Below, piece by piece: positions 1-10,413 of a DNA stretch of 59,182 nucleotides (its first letter is position 1; each line of letters begins with the position of its first letter). The notes below the pieces were generated by a model. It did not search any database and was not told where the DNA came from. It saw nothing but the letters and a program-made list of their open reading frames with translations. Source of the stretch: Bacteroides rodentium JCM 16496 (GTDB lineage: Bacteria > Bacteroidota > Bacteroidia > Bacteroidales > Bacteroidaceae); assembly GCF_000614125.1 (NCBI RefSeq), contig NZ_BAKJ01000030.1:1-59182 (forward strand). Direction: 5' to 3'. The position numbers were made by a program, and so were the translations under genes.

Positions 1-99
1 AGGTTCTGATACAAAGTTATAAAGTTTTCCGGGAAAAAGATGATTTTCCAAAAGAAACTTTACGCCACATCAATTTCTATGCAAACAGCAATCTTGCCC

Positions 100-3000
100 T
101 TACTTCACCAGACTCTTATATACAGCTTCCTGAATCCTCGTCCTTATATCCAGCCTCATCAACTTGTTATTCCACACATCCGGATAGGTGCGATTGCTCA
201 AAAAGACATAAACCAAGCCGTTCTCCGGGTCTGTCCAGGCGCAAGTACCCGTGAAACCGGTATGACCGTAAACCGAAGCAGGTGCAGAGACTGCGCAGGG
301 ACTCTTCTGGGGGTTACGCCTATCCGGCTTATCAAATCCCAGTCCCCGGCGGCTTATCCTTGAGACGGTGGTAGTAAACAGTCTGCAGGTCTCCTTGCTC
401 AAATAGCGCTTACCGTCCAGTTCCCCCCCATTCAGCAACATCTGATAGACTTTTGCCACTTCTTCGGCAGTGGAGAATAGCCCGGCATTACCGGAAACAC
501 CACCCTGAAAAGCTGCGGATTCATCATGTACAAATCCTTGCAGGGTAGTCTTACGTAAGAAAGGGTCTGTTGATGAAGGTACAATATCTTCCTTCTTCAA
601 GAAGCGCAGAGGAAGATACCCCGTACGCTCCAATCCCATCGGAGTATAGAATTCCTTGGCCAGATATTCGTCCATAGACATGCCGGTGCGCGCCTCGACC
701 AACTGCTGCAACAAGATAAAGCCCACACAACTATAACGGTAACGCTTGTCCCTGAGCGGAGTATCCACAATCTTCTGCAAGTACTCTTGCTTGAAGGAAC
801 GGTTCAGCCAAAGGCTGTCGGACACTTGCATCGTATATTCCGGTGTCTGCACCTTCGACGTCAGTCCCTGGCGGAAGCGGAACTTAGGATTCGCCCAAGT
901 CTGCCGTCCGATGCGTGCGGAATGCTGGGCATCGGGGCGTGCCTTGAACAAAGTGCCGGTGTAGCTCTCTTCATCAATCGCCTCCTGATAGAACAACAAA
1001 GTAGAAGGCAGACCGGATTCATGCATCAGCAGTTCGCGTACCGTAATATTCTTCTTGTCCGTATCCTGCAGGAAAGGCAGATAGGTTGACACCCGGTCCG
1101 TAAGGCTGAGACGTCCGCATCGTACAACTTCATCACGGCAAGTAGCGTGGCCGTGGTCTTTGTCAGCGAGGCGATGTCGTACACATCCGTTTTCTTCACG
1201 GGAAGCGCCTTGCTTCCGGTCTTGTTCCAGACGTGGGTACCGAAAGCTTTATTATACATCTCCCTGCCATCCTTCAGCACCACCACCTGGCAACCGGGAT
1301 AAGCCCCTTCACGAATGCCTTCTTCGGCTATCTTGTCTATTTCAGCCAGCAGACGGGAATTCATACCATGCTCTTCGGGCACAAAGCGGGGGGCGCTTTG
1401 AGGAGTCAGCGTCACTCCCGCACCGGCACCAAACCGGCTACCGATACTGGCAGACAAGCGTCCCTCTGAACAAGCACTGCCATAAACAATCCGGGCAACC
1501 TGCTGCTGTACCTCCCCGTTGGAGGAGTGTGCCAAAACCACCGCTTCGGCAGCAGCGCCCCCTTGCTTTATCTGCAGCATCTGCTTGCCGGGAATAAAGA
1601 ACAGATAGACCACCGGTACGTCAGGAGCAAACTTTGCAAAGAAATTCTGATAGGGTGTCAAACGGTGTTCGGTGACACAGACCAAAATACGTTTGTACTT
1701 GGCCAGCGCATTCCTCAAACGGTTCCCGTCAGCCTCCGGCAGATTCTTGCCCAAACGGAACTCCACAGGACGGGTATACTGCGACAGTTCCTTGAGGAAC
1801 GGCTGGATTTCCTGCGCTTCTCCACATTGAGCACGGCAACTTCACCGATGGAAGGGTCCAGCGGAAGCACCTCGTCCCGGTTATCCAGCACAGTGATGGC
1901 CGCCAAGTTCAGCCGGCGCATCAAATCACGCGTTTTCGGAGTATTGATGCGGGGCCCAAACCGGAAAGCTGCACATGGGGTTTCTTTTCCAACCCAAGGG
2001 CATATTTATATTTCAGCACTTTACGGCATTTCGCCTCTATCTCTTTCTCTGTCAGCTCCCCTTTTTTCACAGCGGCAAGCACAGCCTCCACTTCTTCCTT
2101 TATACGTCGGGGAACAAGCAGCAAATCATTGCCAGCCTTCAGCGCCTGCAAACAGATGCTTTCACTACCCGATACCCCTTTCATAGCAAGGGCATCCGTA
2201 AAGACAAGCCCCTGAAAGCCGAGGTCATTCACCAACAGACCGGAAACTACCTTACGCGAAAGCGAAGACGGAAGCCCCCTTTGCGGCTCTATGGCAGGCA
2301 CCTCCAAGTGCCCCACCATCATACCTCCCAGTCCGGCACGAATGGCTTTTCTGAAAGGATAAAGCTCTATACTGTCCAGACGGGCACGGGTAAAAGGCAG
2401 TACGGGCAACGCCTTATGAGAATCCACATCCGTATCCCCATGCCCCGGAAAGTGCTTGCTGACAGAAAGCACACCACCATCCTCCAACCCTTTGGAGTAG
2501 GCAACAACCTTGTTGGCCACATTCAGCGGGCTTTCACCGAAGGAACGGGTATTGATAACCGGATTCTTGGGATTGATATTCACATCCGCTACGGGAGCAA
2601 AATTCACTTGCACCCCCAGTTCACGGCATTGACGGGCCACCTCGCGCCCATATTCATAAATCAGCGTATCGTTCTGTATGCAGCCCAGCACCATGTTTCG
2701 CGGAAAGTTCGGAGTACCGCGAAGGCGCATAGCCAGTCCCCATTCACCGTCAAAGGTAATCATCAGCGGAACTTCCGCCATCCGCTGCGCCTCATTGGTC
2801 AACATCACCTGATTCTGCATCAATCCGCCGGAGAATAACAGACCGCCTACCTTATAGTCCTCCACCACCTTACGCAACAGTTCCTTGTTGGCCTTGTCCT
2901 GTTGGGGGGCAATCGTATAGATGAACAGTTGTCCGATGCGTTCTTTCAAAGTCAGACGCTGCATGACGGAATCCACCCACTGCCTGCACCGCACGTCACT

Positions 3001-3132
3001 GTTCAAGAGACGTACAAGCGAAGGGTCGTTCGGCGGCACCGGAGTAAACGGCATCGGGCCAAGCTGCGCTTTCAGAAGCGGACAAAAGCAACACAATATA
3101 GCGATATAGGCAAGCAGGTATATTCTCTTCAT
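100..3132 (-). CDS. GH3 (NagZ-like) / serine hydrolase fusion, frameshifted three times
   Basis: Two-domain secreted enzyme of about 1011 residues once three missing bases are restored (near 1954, 1822 and 1115, all in short G/C runs). It begins with a signal peptide (MKRIYLLAYIAIL...LKAQ). The N-terminal half is glycoside hydrolase family 3 of the NagZ beta-N-acetylglucosaminidase type: the KHFPGHGDTDVDSH motif lies near 2440 and the nucleophile loop FTDALAMKG near 2190. The C-terminal half is a beta-lactamase/PBP4-like serine hydrolase with SLTK, YRYS and HTGFTGT motifs. A role in periplasmic muropeptide turnover is inferred from the domains. It is the last gene of a minus-strand operon, 20 bp below its paralog. 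Each break is one base short in a homopolymer, so the real gene is probably intact. Confidence 0.85.
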
Positions 3133-3152
3133 TCCTTATAGATAGATTGTTT

Positions 3153-5900
3153 TTAGGGGATTTGCGGAATCATACTTTTATAAATCAATTCCTGGATATC
3201 TCTTCTTATATTCATGTCACCCTGTTTCGTGTTCCATACATTGGGGCACAAGCGGTTGCTGAGGAATACATACACCGTCTTGTTTTCCGGGTCCACCCAA
3301 GCACAAGTACCGGTAAATCCGGTATGTCCATATACCGCTTCCGAAGCGGAAGGGGCACAAGGACTGCGCTTCACAATGGATACATCCGGCTTATCGAACC
3401 CCAGACCGCGACGGCTGATGGCGGATTTCTCCGTCGTAAACAAACGGCAGGTAGCCTCACTCAGGAAGCGCTTGCCATTGAATTCACCGCCGTTCAGCAA
3501 CATTTGATAAACCTTTGCTACCTCTTCGGCCGTAGAGAAAAGTCCTGCATTGCCGGACACCCCACCCATGCAGGCAGCAGTCTCGTCATGCACATATCCG
3601 CATATATCCTGGCGACGCAGGAAATCATTGGATGCTGTGGGCATGATTTCCGCTTTAGCGAACTTCGTCAAAGGCAGAAACATAGTACGTTGCAATCCCA
3701 TCGGGGCATAGAACTCACGGGCAAGGTACAAATCCATCGGCAGCTCCGTCACCTTCTCCACCACCTGCTGCAACAGCACGAAGCCGAGGTCGCTGTAAAC
3801 ATAACGTTTGCCGTCCAGCTCGCACTTGGCTATCCGCTGAAGGATAGAATTCCTGAAACTCTTGTTCAGCCACATGCCATCTGCCATGTGCAGGGTATAG
3901 ACCGGTGTATTCTTGCCGGACACCATCCCTTTCCGGAACTTAAAATCGGAACAATAATAGCTATGCTCGCTTACCTGTGTACGATGCCACTCGTCCACCC
4001 AGCTCTGGGAGTACGGGCCGTGTACCGAATTCGGGTCTATGATGTCCAGGTAGAAACGGATATAGGGAGGAAGCCCCGATTCGTGGAACAAAAGTTCGCG
4101 GATGGTAATGCTCCGCTTGTTGCCATTGCGCAAAAAGCAGATAAGCGGAAACCTTGTCATCCAGTTTTATCTTGCCCTCATCATACAGTTTCATGACGGC
4201 AAGCAACGTAGCCGTAGTCTTGGTCAGCGAAGCCAAATCAAAAAGGTCCGAAGGACGGACGGTAGTGGTATCCTTATCAGAGTGGGTGCCGAAGCCTTTG
4301 TCATATACCGGCAGTCCGTCTTTCCACACCAATACGCGGCAACCGGGATAAGCTCCCGCTTCCAGTCCCTTCCGGGCAACGGCATCGATACCTTGCAGCA
4401 CATACGACTTCATGCCGTAATCTTCCGGAACAGTCTTTCCCGGTTTCATGCCCGGCTCAACCATACAGCCCGTTCCCGCCGGAAACAGCCTTCCGATATT
4501 CACCGACATCCTGCCACTGGCAGGCTCTTTGGCAAAAAGAACATCAGCCACGTATTGCTGCAAATCCGTCTCTGCCGAATGTGCCAGCACCACAGCACTG
4601 GACTTGGCTATGGCAGGCTGCAGAGAGAGCAACGTATGATAAGAAGTAAAGAAAGCATAGACCAGAGGTGCACGCAAATTCAAGTTTTCCAAAAAGGCCG
4701 CATCACGGTCGCCGACATGAACCGAACCGGTGATACTGATAACCACGCGACGGAAAGCTGCCAGCTGTCCCTGCACTTCCTGCCAAAGAGCCTCACCGGC
4801 ATTCCAAGGCAAGTGGAAATGGCTGATGTCTGCATTCTTTTTCATAGCTTCCACAAAGGGAGCATCCGCCTCCTTCTCTCCGATGCTGAGCACGGCAATA
4901 CCGCCTTCCACCGATGCCAACGGAAGGATATTGAAATAATTGTTCAATACGGTTACTGCCGAACGACGCAACTTGGCAGCCAACGTTTGTGCCTCCTCTG
5001 TATGGACACGATAGCTCATCCCGCTAATCCGAAGCTTCGGTTGGCGGTCCCTCAAGCCAAGCACATACTTATAAGCCAACACCTTGCGGCATCTGGCATC
5101 AAGTTCTTCCTTGCCCAGTTGTCCCGTTTCCACAGCTTTTACCAGTCCCTGCACGGCACACTCCGCATCTGACAGCACCCATACGATATCGTTTCCTGCC
5201 AGCAACGCTTTAACGGTTGCCTGCGAAGTACCGGACACATCATTCAGTTCCGGGCGTACACGTTCATAGCGCAAGGCGGGGAGTGCAAGACAGGAATCCG
5301 CATAGCCCTGCCCCCTGTAAGCGGGAAGCACGCCTCCGCTTTCAAGTCCATGGCCGTATGCCGCCATCTTATTGGCATTAATATATGTTTCAGGGGCCAG
5401 ATGGGCACACACACCCAATTCGCGGCACTGGCGAGCCACCTCACGTCCGTATGCTTCAATCTGCCCATCGTCCACGATACATCCCAAAGCGGCATTCCGG
5501 AGATAGCAAGAAGCGCCTTTCGCCCCCATTGACACTCCCCGCTCGCCATCAAAGGCCACCATTACGGGAATCTTGCATCCTTCCGGGCCATATTGGTCAG
5601 GATAGCCTGCTCTTCCGGAGTACCTTCGGAAAACAGCAAGCCACCGACCTTGTATTTCTTTACCAGCTCGCGCATCTGCTTTTTCGTGGCCTTGTCTGCT
5701 CTGACCGGAATGGTGGCAACGATGAGCTGCCCCACTTTTTCGTGTACATTCAGACCTGACAACACGGAGTCCACCCATTGCCGGCACCGGTTGTCTGCAG
5801 CCGAAGGAAGAAACGGGCCTCCCGTCTGGGCATGAAGTGAAGATAATCCCAATATAAACAATCCTGCAACCCATAAAAGGAGGGTGAGTCTTTTCATCAT
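3153..5900 (-). CDS. Paralogous fusion: degenerate GH3 domain plus serine hydrolase, frameshifted
   Basis: Tandem paralog of the downstream gene, about 916 residues after frame repair near 5574 (AAA to AA in the coding strand) and 4136 (two bases, T and C runs). The signal peptide is MMKRLTLLLW...SLHAQ. The first ~110 residues match the GH3 start (RCRQWVDSVL, KVGGLLFSEG), but the domain then decays. Where the paralog has KHFPGHG this one reads AYRGQGYADSCLALP, and the whole segment holding the nucleophile loop is missing, which makes the protein about 95 residues shorter. The serine hydrolase half keeps SLTK, YVYS and HTGFTGT. It is probably a binding or structural domain fused to a live hydrolase. 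It lies 2 bp from the upstream phosphatase gene. Confidence 0.82.
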
Positions 5901-5901
5901 G

Positions 5902-6819
5902 CTATTTTTCAGTTAAAGTAAGTACCATTTCTCCTACGTAGATGCCACTCTTGCCAGTGTGCAGTACGGAAACACTCTTGCCGTCCGCATTCAGATAGAC
6001 GGCAGGCTTTTCCATAAAGGTATGCGAATGTCCACCCAAAATGACATCAATGCCACGTGTCTTGCTTACCAGGTTCTCGTCGGAAGCGCCTTCGGGATTT
6101 GCACTGCGGATACCCAAATGGGACATGCAAATCACGACCTCGCAATTTTCCTTCTCCCTGAGAAGGCCTGTCATTTCCTGGGCCACCTTTATCGGGTCGT
6201 TGTAGACAATGCCTACGCATTTATCCGCCTGCACCAGCCCTTCCATTTTGGGAGCCAGGCCGAAGATTCCGATTTTCACCCCTTCGCGCACCAAGGTGAT
6301 ATAAGGCTTCACCAGCCCTTCGAGTACAGTACCCGTCACGTCATAATTGGAACAGACCACGGGAAAATCCGCCATACGGAACAATTCCGCCATATTCTCA
6401 AGTCCGAAATCAAATTCATGATTACCTATCGTCATGGCATCATAGCCCATGAGGTTCATCATCTTGACCTCCAGCTCGCCTTTGAAAAAGTTATAATAAG
6501 GGGTGCCTTGCGAGATGTCTCCGCAATCCAACAACAACATATCCGGATGCTTGCCGCGAAACTGCTTTACAAAACCGGCACGGCGCACCACACCGCCCAT
6601 CCCGGCATACTCGTCGGCAGCCTCGGCGCTGATGGGCTCTATGCGGCTGTGCATATCGCTGGTGTGCAGGATAAACAGTTGTTTTCCGGATTGGCCGGAC
6701 GATACAGAATCGGCAGACACCAGGCAAAGGGGTTCTTCAGTAATGACACGCTCCTTTTGTTGTGCCGATGCGGGGAGCATGAAAAGCAGCAGGGCTGCCA
6801 AGGAATATATATGTTTCAT
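5902..6819 (-). CDS. Secreted metallophosphatase, 5'-nucleotidase N-terminal domain
   Basis: Calcineurin-like phosphoesterase of 305 residues with a signal peptide (MKHIYSLAALLLFMLPASAQ). The metal-binding motifs appear in order: HTSDMHSR, CGDISQG, IGNHEFDFG, MSHLG and GGHSHT. This is the catalytic half of a UshA-type 5'-nucleotidase/2',3'-cyclic phosphodiesterase and should remove phosphate from nucleotides in the periplasm. The substrate-binding half is encoded separately by the gene just upstream, 22 bp away, so the two proteins probably act together. The family and fold are clear; the exact substrate is not. Confidence 0.87.
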   Translation of the reverse strand: MKHIYSLAALLLFMLPASAQQKERVITEEPLCLVSADSVSSGQSGKQLFILHTSDMHSRIEPISAEAADEYAGMGGVVRRAGFVKQFRGKHPDMLLLDCGDISQGTPYYNFFKGELEVKMMNLMGYDAMTIGNHEFDFGLENMAELFRMADFPVVCSNYDVTGTVLEGLVKPYITLVREGVKIGIFGLAPKMEGLVQADKCVGIVYNDPIKVAQEMTGLLREKENCEVVICMSHLGIRSANPEGASDENLVSKTRGIDVILGGHSHTFMEKPAVYLNADGKSVSVLHTGKSGIYVGEMVLTLTEK

Positions 6820-6841
6820 AGAACTTCTGTTTTTTTAATGC

Positions 6842-7617
6842 TTACTCTTTAACGACCACTCTTCCCTCCATGCGCGAAGTTACCTTCTTGCCGGCTGCCG
6901 TCTGCTTCTCCACATACTTCATGAACAGACCACGCAGTGTAGCCCCATCCGGGCACTCCCTTTTATCCGCCTGCAGGAAAGCCGTCAGTCCGTCGTTTCC
7001 ATCAGCCAGATAATCAATCGTGGCAACCGTATAGTCACGGTCATCCTCCACCGGCTTGCCGGCAATGGAAGCCCGGAGCAGCTTGCCATCCTTGCTGATT
7101 TCCAACTGTATACCACTCACCCCTTCACCAAGTCTCACCGCAATGTTTTCAAACAAGTGCTTCATGGCAGAGCCTTTCATCGTCAGCACACAGAGCGAAT
7201 TCTCAAAAGGCAATATCTCATAGATGTTTTCGATAGTGATGTCTCCTTCCGTCAGGGAATTCCGGATTCCACCGATATTGATTAGCCCCATATCGGCCGG
7301 TTTGCCCAGTACTTCCACCGCAGCCTCACGCAGCACGTCTGCAATCAGATTGGATAAAAGGCTTTCGGGTCGGAATCTGTCCATTGACATCTCTGCAGTT
7401 CCCACCACATGATACATAACGCTGTCCATCCGGCTTTGTAAGGCGCCAGCAGAGCCACGGCTTCGGCATCCGGCTCGGCGTCCCAAACAGAGTTCATGGG
7501 AATTCTGCCCCCCTCTACCTTGGTCACTTCGTAGGAAGAATGGCAGGAAACCAATAGAAGTGCAACCGACAATACTGCCCCCGAAAGGAGACTGAAAGTT
7601 TGTTTCTTCATATTCAT
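6842..7617 (-). CDS. Lipoprotein with 5'-nucleotidase C-terminal domain, frameshifted
   Basis: About 258 residues after restoring one base near 7432 (CCC to CC in the coding strand). The N-terminus is a lipoprotein signal ending in a lipobox (LLLVSC), so it is anchored in a membrane. The body is the 5_nucleotid_C substrate-binding domain, shown by NIGGIRNSLTEGDIT, LPFENSLCVLTMKG, and YLADGNDGLTAF near the end. It is the first gene of the operon and is paired with the separate catalytic subunit downstream. The start could be the first ATG at 7617 or the second, two codons later. Confidence 0.8.
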
Positions 7618-7646
7618 TTAGTTTTAAATTGCTACAAAGATAATTC

Positions 7647-7782
7647 TTTTTTCACCACAGAGGCACAGAGGAGCACAGAGTTTTACCAATTAGGGTACAT
7701 TATACCCCATCCTCCTGTTGCCGCTGGATAGTTAAGAAAGAAAAAAAACTCTGTGCTCCTCTGTGTCCTCTGTGGTGAAAAA
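7647..7782. repeat. CTCTGTG-family inverted repeat, copy A
   Basis: Two arms of about 38 bp (7647-7684 and 7745-7782) are near-perfect inverted copies with one base different in length, separated by 60 bp. Each arm carries three CTCTGTG-like words about 10-11 bp apart and ends in CACCACAGAGG. It sits in the divergent region between the nucleotidase operon and rplS, upstream of the rplS promoter. Related copies occur near 18375, 25533 and 26061. Confidence 0.9.
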
Positions 7783-7803
7783 CAAGAAAAAAGTCCAGAA
7801 GTA

Positions 7804-7835
7804 TTTGTCTATCTGGCAAATAATTCGTTCCTTTG
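7804..7835 (+). promoter_or_regulatory. Predicted promoter of rplS
   Basis: TTTG at 7804-7807, a 20-bp spacer, then TTCCTTTG at 7828-7835, close to the Bacteroides -33/-7 consensus TTTG-N19..21-TAnnTTTG. The expected transcript start is near 7842, giving an rplS leader of about 80 nt. Confidence 0.6.
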
Positions 7836-7924
7836 CACCGCTTTCGCGCAATCGCTGTCAGGACACCAAGAGAGAAGCCTGGTATGTTGCGTTGTAACGA
7901 TGAAACAATTTAATAATAAAAACA

Positions 7925-8278
7925 ATGGATTTAATTAAAATTGCAGAAGAAGCATTTGCTACCGGAAAACAGCACCCGAGCTTCAAGGCAGGTGACACTG
8001 TAACAGTAGCATATCGTATTGTCGAGGGTAACAAGGAACGTGTACAGCTGTACCGTGGTGTTGTTATCAAAATTGCCGGACACGGAGACAAGAAGCGTTT
8101 TACAGTACGTAAGATGTCAGGAACCGTAGGCGTAGAACGTATTTTCCCGATTGAATCACCGGCTATCGACAGCATCGAAGTGAACAAGGTGGGTAAAGTT
8201 CGTCGCGCTAAACTGTACTACCTGCGCGCTCTTACCGGTAAGAAAGCAAGAATCAAAGAAAAAAGAGTTAACGGTTAA
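7925..8278 (+). CDS. rplS: 50S ribosomal protein L19
   Basis: A 117-residue protein of the usual L19 length. It has the typical features [36 protein letters not shown] and the basic end [20 protein letters not shown]19 lies at the interface of the two ribosomal subunits. The gene stands alone with its own promoter and is followed by a strong terminator. No frame error is seen. Confidence 0.98.
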   Translation: MDLIKIAEEAFATGKQHPSFKAGDTVTVAYRIVEGNKERVQLYRGVVIKIAGHGDKKRFTVRKMSGTVGVERIFPIESPAIDSIEVNKVGKVRRAKLYYLRALTGKKARIKEKRVNG

Positions 8279-8300
8279 TTCCAGACTCCTATTTCGAAAT

Positions 8301-8337
8301 AAAAAAGGGAAGCTGACAATGTCGGTTTCCCTTTTTT
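8301..8337. terminator. Bidirectional rho-independent terminator after rplS
   Basis: AAAAAAGGGAA pairs with TTTCCCTTTTTT around a 13-nt loop. A-run and T-run flanks let it work for rplS on the plus strand and for the convergent small gene ending at 8443 on the minus strand. Confidence 0.85.
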
Positions 8338-8442
8338 AGTAATATGCCGTTCCCTGGAAAGGAAACTTTTAATGGGTCAGCCATTTGCACAAGAAAAAAC
8401 AGTATGTAAGCAAAATGTGTGGTAAACCTATTGTATATTTTT

Positions 8443-8652
8443 TCATTTTGCGATGACCCCATAGTAAACCATGTTATCAATACGCTTCTGATAAATCTGG
8501 TTATTCTGCAGCAGATAACCCAAGGCCAAACACAAATCCACATCCCTGAACTTCGTCAGTTTCTGTAATTCAAAGATTGTACACTTCTTAAGATTGCACA
8601 GAATGGAATATACCATTTTCATATTATTGGTCGCCTTCTCAATATTCTTCAT
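8443..8652 (-). CDS. Small winged-helix protein (DUF2582-like)
   Basis: A 69-residue protein that reads as one winged helix-turn-helix domain: MVYSILCNLKKCTIFELQ, a helix around KFRDVDLCLALGYLL, then a wing-like end (KRIDNMVYYGVI). Short single-domain proteins like this are common in Bacteroides and may bind DNA; no target can be read from the sequence. It is convergent with rplS. The assignment rests on pattern similarity only. Confidence 0.6.
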   Translation of the reverse strand: MKNIEKATNNMKMVYSILCNLKKCTIFELQKLTKFRDVDLCLALGYLLQNNQIYQKRIDNMVYYGVIAK

Positions 8653-8913
8653 ATTATTATCTTATTATTAGTTCCTTTCTTAAAATGATATCCTATATTA
8701 TCTACTCAAATATAAGATAAAGACAGAGCAATGACAAACATTGCCCATTCTTTTCATTTCAGATAACATTCTTTGAACTACATATACCTAAAATCTGCAA
8801 AAAATATAGAACTTTATAAATATCAGCACTTTATAGAAAGATATATTCACATTATACTATATCCGGAAACGATTACCTTTGTTTCGCTACTCTTGTCGGA
8901 AGATTCTTTTTTC

Positions 8914-9255
8914 TCATTCATGAAACTCTTGTCCCGCGAAGTGGTAACCGGATAAGTATCCTCCAGACAGCTCTTCCTCCAGATAGCTCTGCATTTCGTC
9001 CACTTCTCCGTCTTTGAACCACACCTTGACAGCCGACCACCTCGCAGGAGTATAAGCACGAAATGTCCAAACCTCTCCCTCCTTATTCAAATCTCTAAAT
9101 GCAGGCTCTCCTAAAATGGTACACACTTCTTTAAAGCTCATACCACGTTCAATGCTGCTCAACTGCTTATAATCAAACCCGTAGCTCTCATAAATGCCAC
9201 AGCCCATCACCAAGGCAGTGAGTAACAAGCCTAAAACAACTGACATCTTTTTCAT
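8914..9255 (-). CDS. Small putative lipoprotein, BamE/SmpA-like fold
   Basis: A 113-residue protein with a lipoprotein signal (LLLTALVMGC). The mature part has the pattern of small outer-membrane lipoproteins of the SmpA/BamE type: a helix with ERGMSFKEVCTILGEP followed by strands (VWTFRAYTP, VKVWFKDGEVDEM). That motif, 'GMS..EV..ilGeP', is seen in many such proteins of unknown role. No functional neighbour supports a precise assignment. Confidence 0.6.
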   Translation of the reverse strand: MKKMSVVLGLLLTALVMGCGIYESYGFDYKQLSSIERGMSFKEVCTILGEPAFRDLNKEGEVWTFRAYTPARWSAVKVWFKDGEVDEMQSYLEEELSGGYLSGYHFAGQEFHE

Positions 9256-9399
9256 AATAGAAAGTTTTAGTATTTATCCATACAGCAAATGTAGTATGAT
9301 AAAAACATCCAATATTGCCGCATTAATCGAGAAAGCAGCAGAAATCTTTAAGAAGAGCATTCAGTTCCTCATCGGATGTCTTGCATGGGGGGATGAAAA

Positions 9400-9942
9400 C
9401 TATAGCCCCTTCGTTATCACCGGCAATCCGAAACCTCCTTTCTGCAAAGTCAGGACTTTCGGTTTGCCTTTTCGTGCTTTGTTGTATGTGGCTGTGGAAA
9501 CATGCAAGGTCTCTATCGCTCCATCGTCGAAAGCCACCTTTAAGTAATACTCCTTACGTACTCCGTCCGACACATAACGATGCTTGCCTACTTTACGCCT
9601 CTTTTCATGTTCTTTTATCAGCTTCTCAAGTACGGTGACCGTCACCTCCTTTGTCGAAGCAGGGGCCGCCATCTGATAATTCCCTACCAGAAAAAGCGAA
9701 CAACTGATGACACCCACGCACACCACATGGCACAATATATTCACGGCCTTTTGCTCCATCGTTGTCAGCCATATCCATTTTTTATATAAAGGAAGTGTAA
9801 CGACTGCCACCACAAGTCCTACCCCTACGGGTATCCACACAGCAGCCAACGTATCTTCATAGATGTTATATCCGATGCAGCCCAAAGCTACGACCAGTAC
9901 AAACATCAGAGAACGGAGTATTTTTATAAACAGTTCTTTCAT
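9400..9942 (-). CDS. Hypothetical membrane protein
   Basis: A 180-residue protein starting at MKELFIKILRSLMF; the reading frame extends further upstream, but this ATG directly precedes the first membrane helix. Three hydrophobic segments (near residues 9-25, 35-52 and 65-85) are followed by a soluble C-terminal domain rich in Lys/Val. I do not recognise the family. It sits alone between a lipoprotein gene and a plus-strand small gene. Confidence 0.6.
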   Translation of the reverse strand: MKELFIKILRSLMFVLVVALGCIGYNIYEDTLAAVWIPVGVGLVVAVVTLPLYKKWIWLTTMEQKAVNILCHVVCVGVISCSLFLVGNYQMAAPASTKEVTVTVLEKLIKEHEKRRKVGKHRYVSDGVRKEYYLKVAFDDGAIETLHVSTATYNKARKGKPKVLTLQKGGFGLPVITKGL

Positions 9943-10072
9943 TGCCGCGCTTATATTTTTTGCAAATATAAAAAGAAATATCGTTCGGCCGACCATCAAG
10001 CCTGTTCAATCTACATGAACTAACTTGCTTGATAGAATGTTATAACTATAATAACTAAAAACAGAAAATATC

Positions 10073-10315
10073 ATGGAAAAGAGCCTAATTCATAGTAATG
10101 AGCTGCATTTAATCAGTAAGAAACGCATTCATCAAGCAGTAGAGAAAATGGTTGAGTCATTGGATTTGGCTGCAGGTTCCACAATCGGCTTCAACATCTA
10201 TGCAGTAGTGGAGAGCTATTTCACGGATTTGGAAAAACGAAAAGAAATCAATCAGCTACTCAACCTGGAGCAAGATGTCTGCGAAGAAATAGAGGCAGAA
10301 TTAAGTTACAAATAA
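10073..10315 (+). CDS. Hypothetical protein, 80 aa
   Basis: Short acidic helical protein (MEKSLIHSNELHLISKK... ending EAELSYK). It has no signal peptide, membrane segment or motif that I recognise. It is followed within 14 bp by a long hairpin and is convergent with the MscS gene. The clean frame with an ATG start makes a real gene likely. Confidence 0.6.
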   Translation: MEKSLIHSNELHLISKKRIHQAVEKMVESLDLAAGSTIGFNIYAVVESYFTDLEKRKEINQLLNLEQDVCEEIEAELSYK

Positions 10316-10328
10316 GCTACGGAGTTAC

Positions 10329-10391
10329 AAGTTTCGGGCTACAAGTTGTCCTGCGGTATGATAGTGCAGGATAACTTGTAGCCCGAAACTT
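10329..10391. repeat. Long hairpin between convergent genes
   Basis: Arms at 10329-10354 and 10366-10391 pair over about 26 bp with a single mismatch (AAGTTTCGGGCTACAAGTT against AACTTGTAGCCCGAAACTT), with an 11-nt loop. It lies between the 80-aa gene and the MscS gene, which are convergent. There is no T-run, so it may act as a bidirectional stop, an RNA stabiliser, or be a palindromic repeat unit. Confidence 0.85.
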
Positions 10392-10413
10392 ATGGTAGCT
10401 AATTGTAGCTCAC

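Noticed and set aside
3147..4196. 349-codon plus-strand frame opposite the second serine hydrolase
   Set aside because: Shadow frame; the minus strand has clear catalytic motifs.
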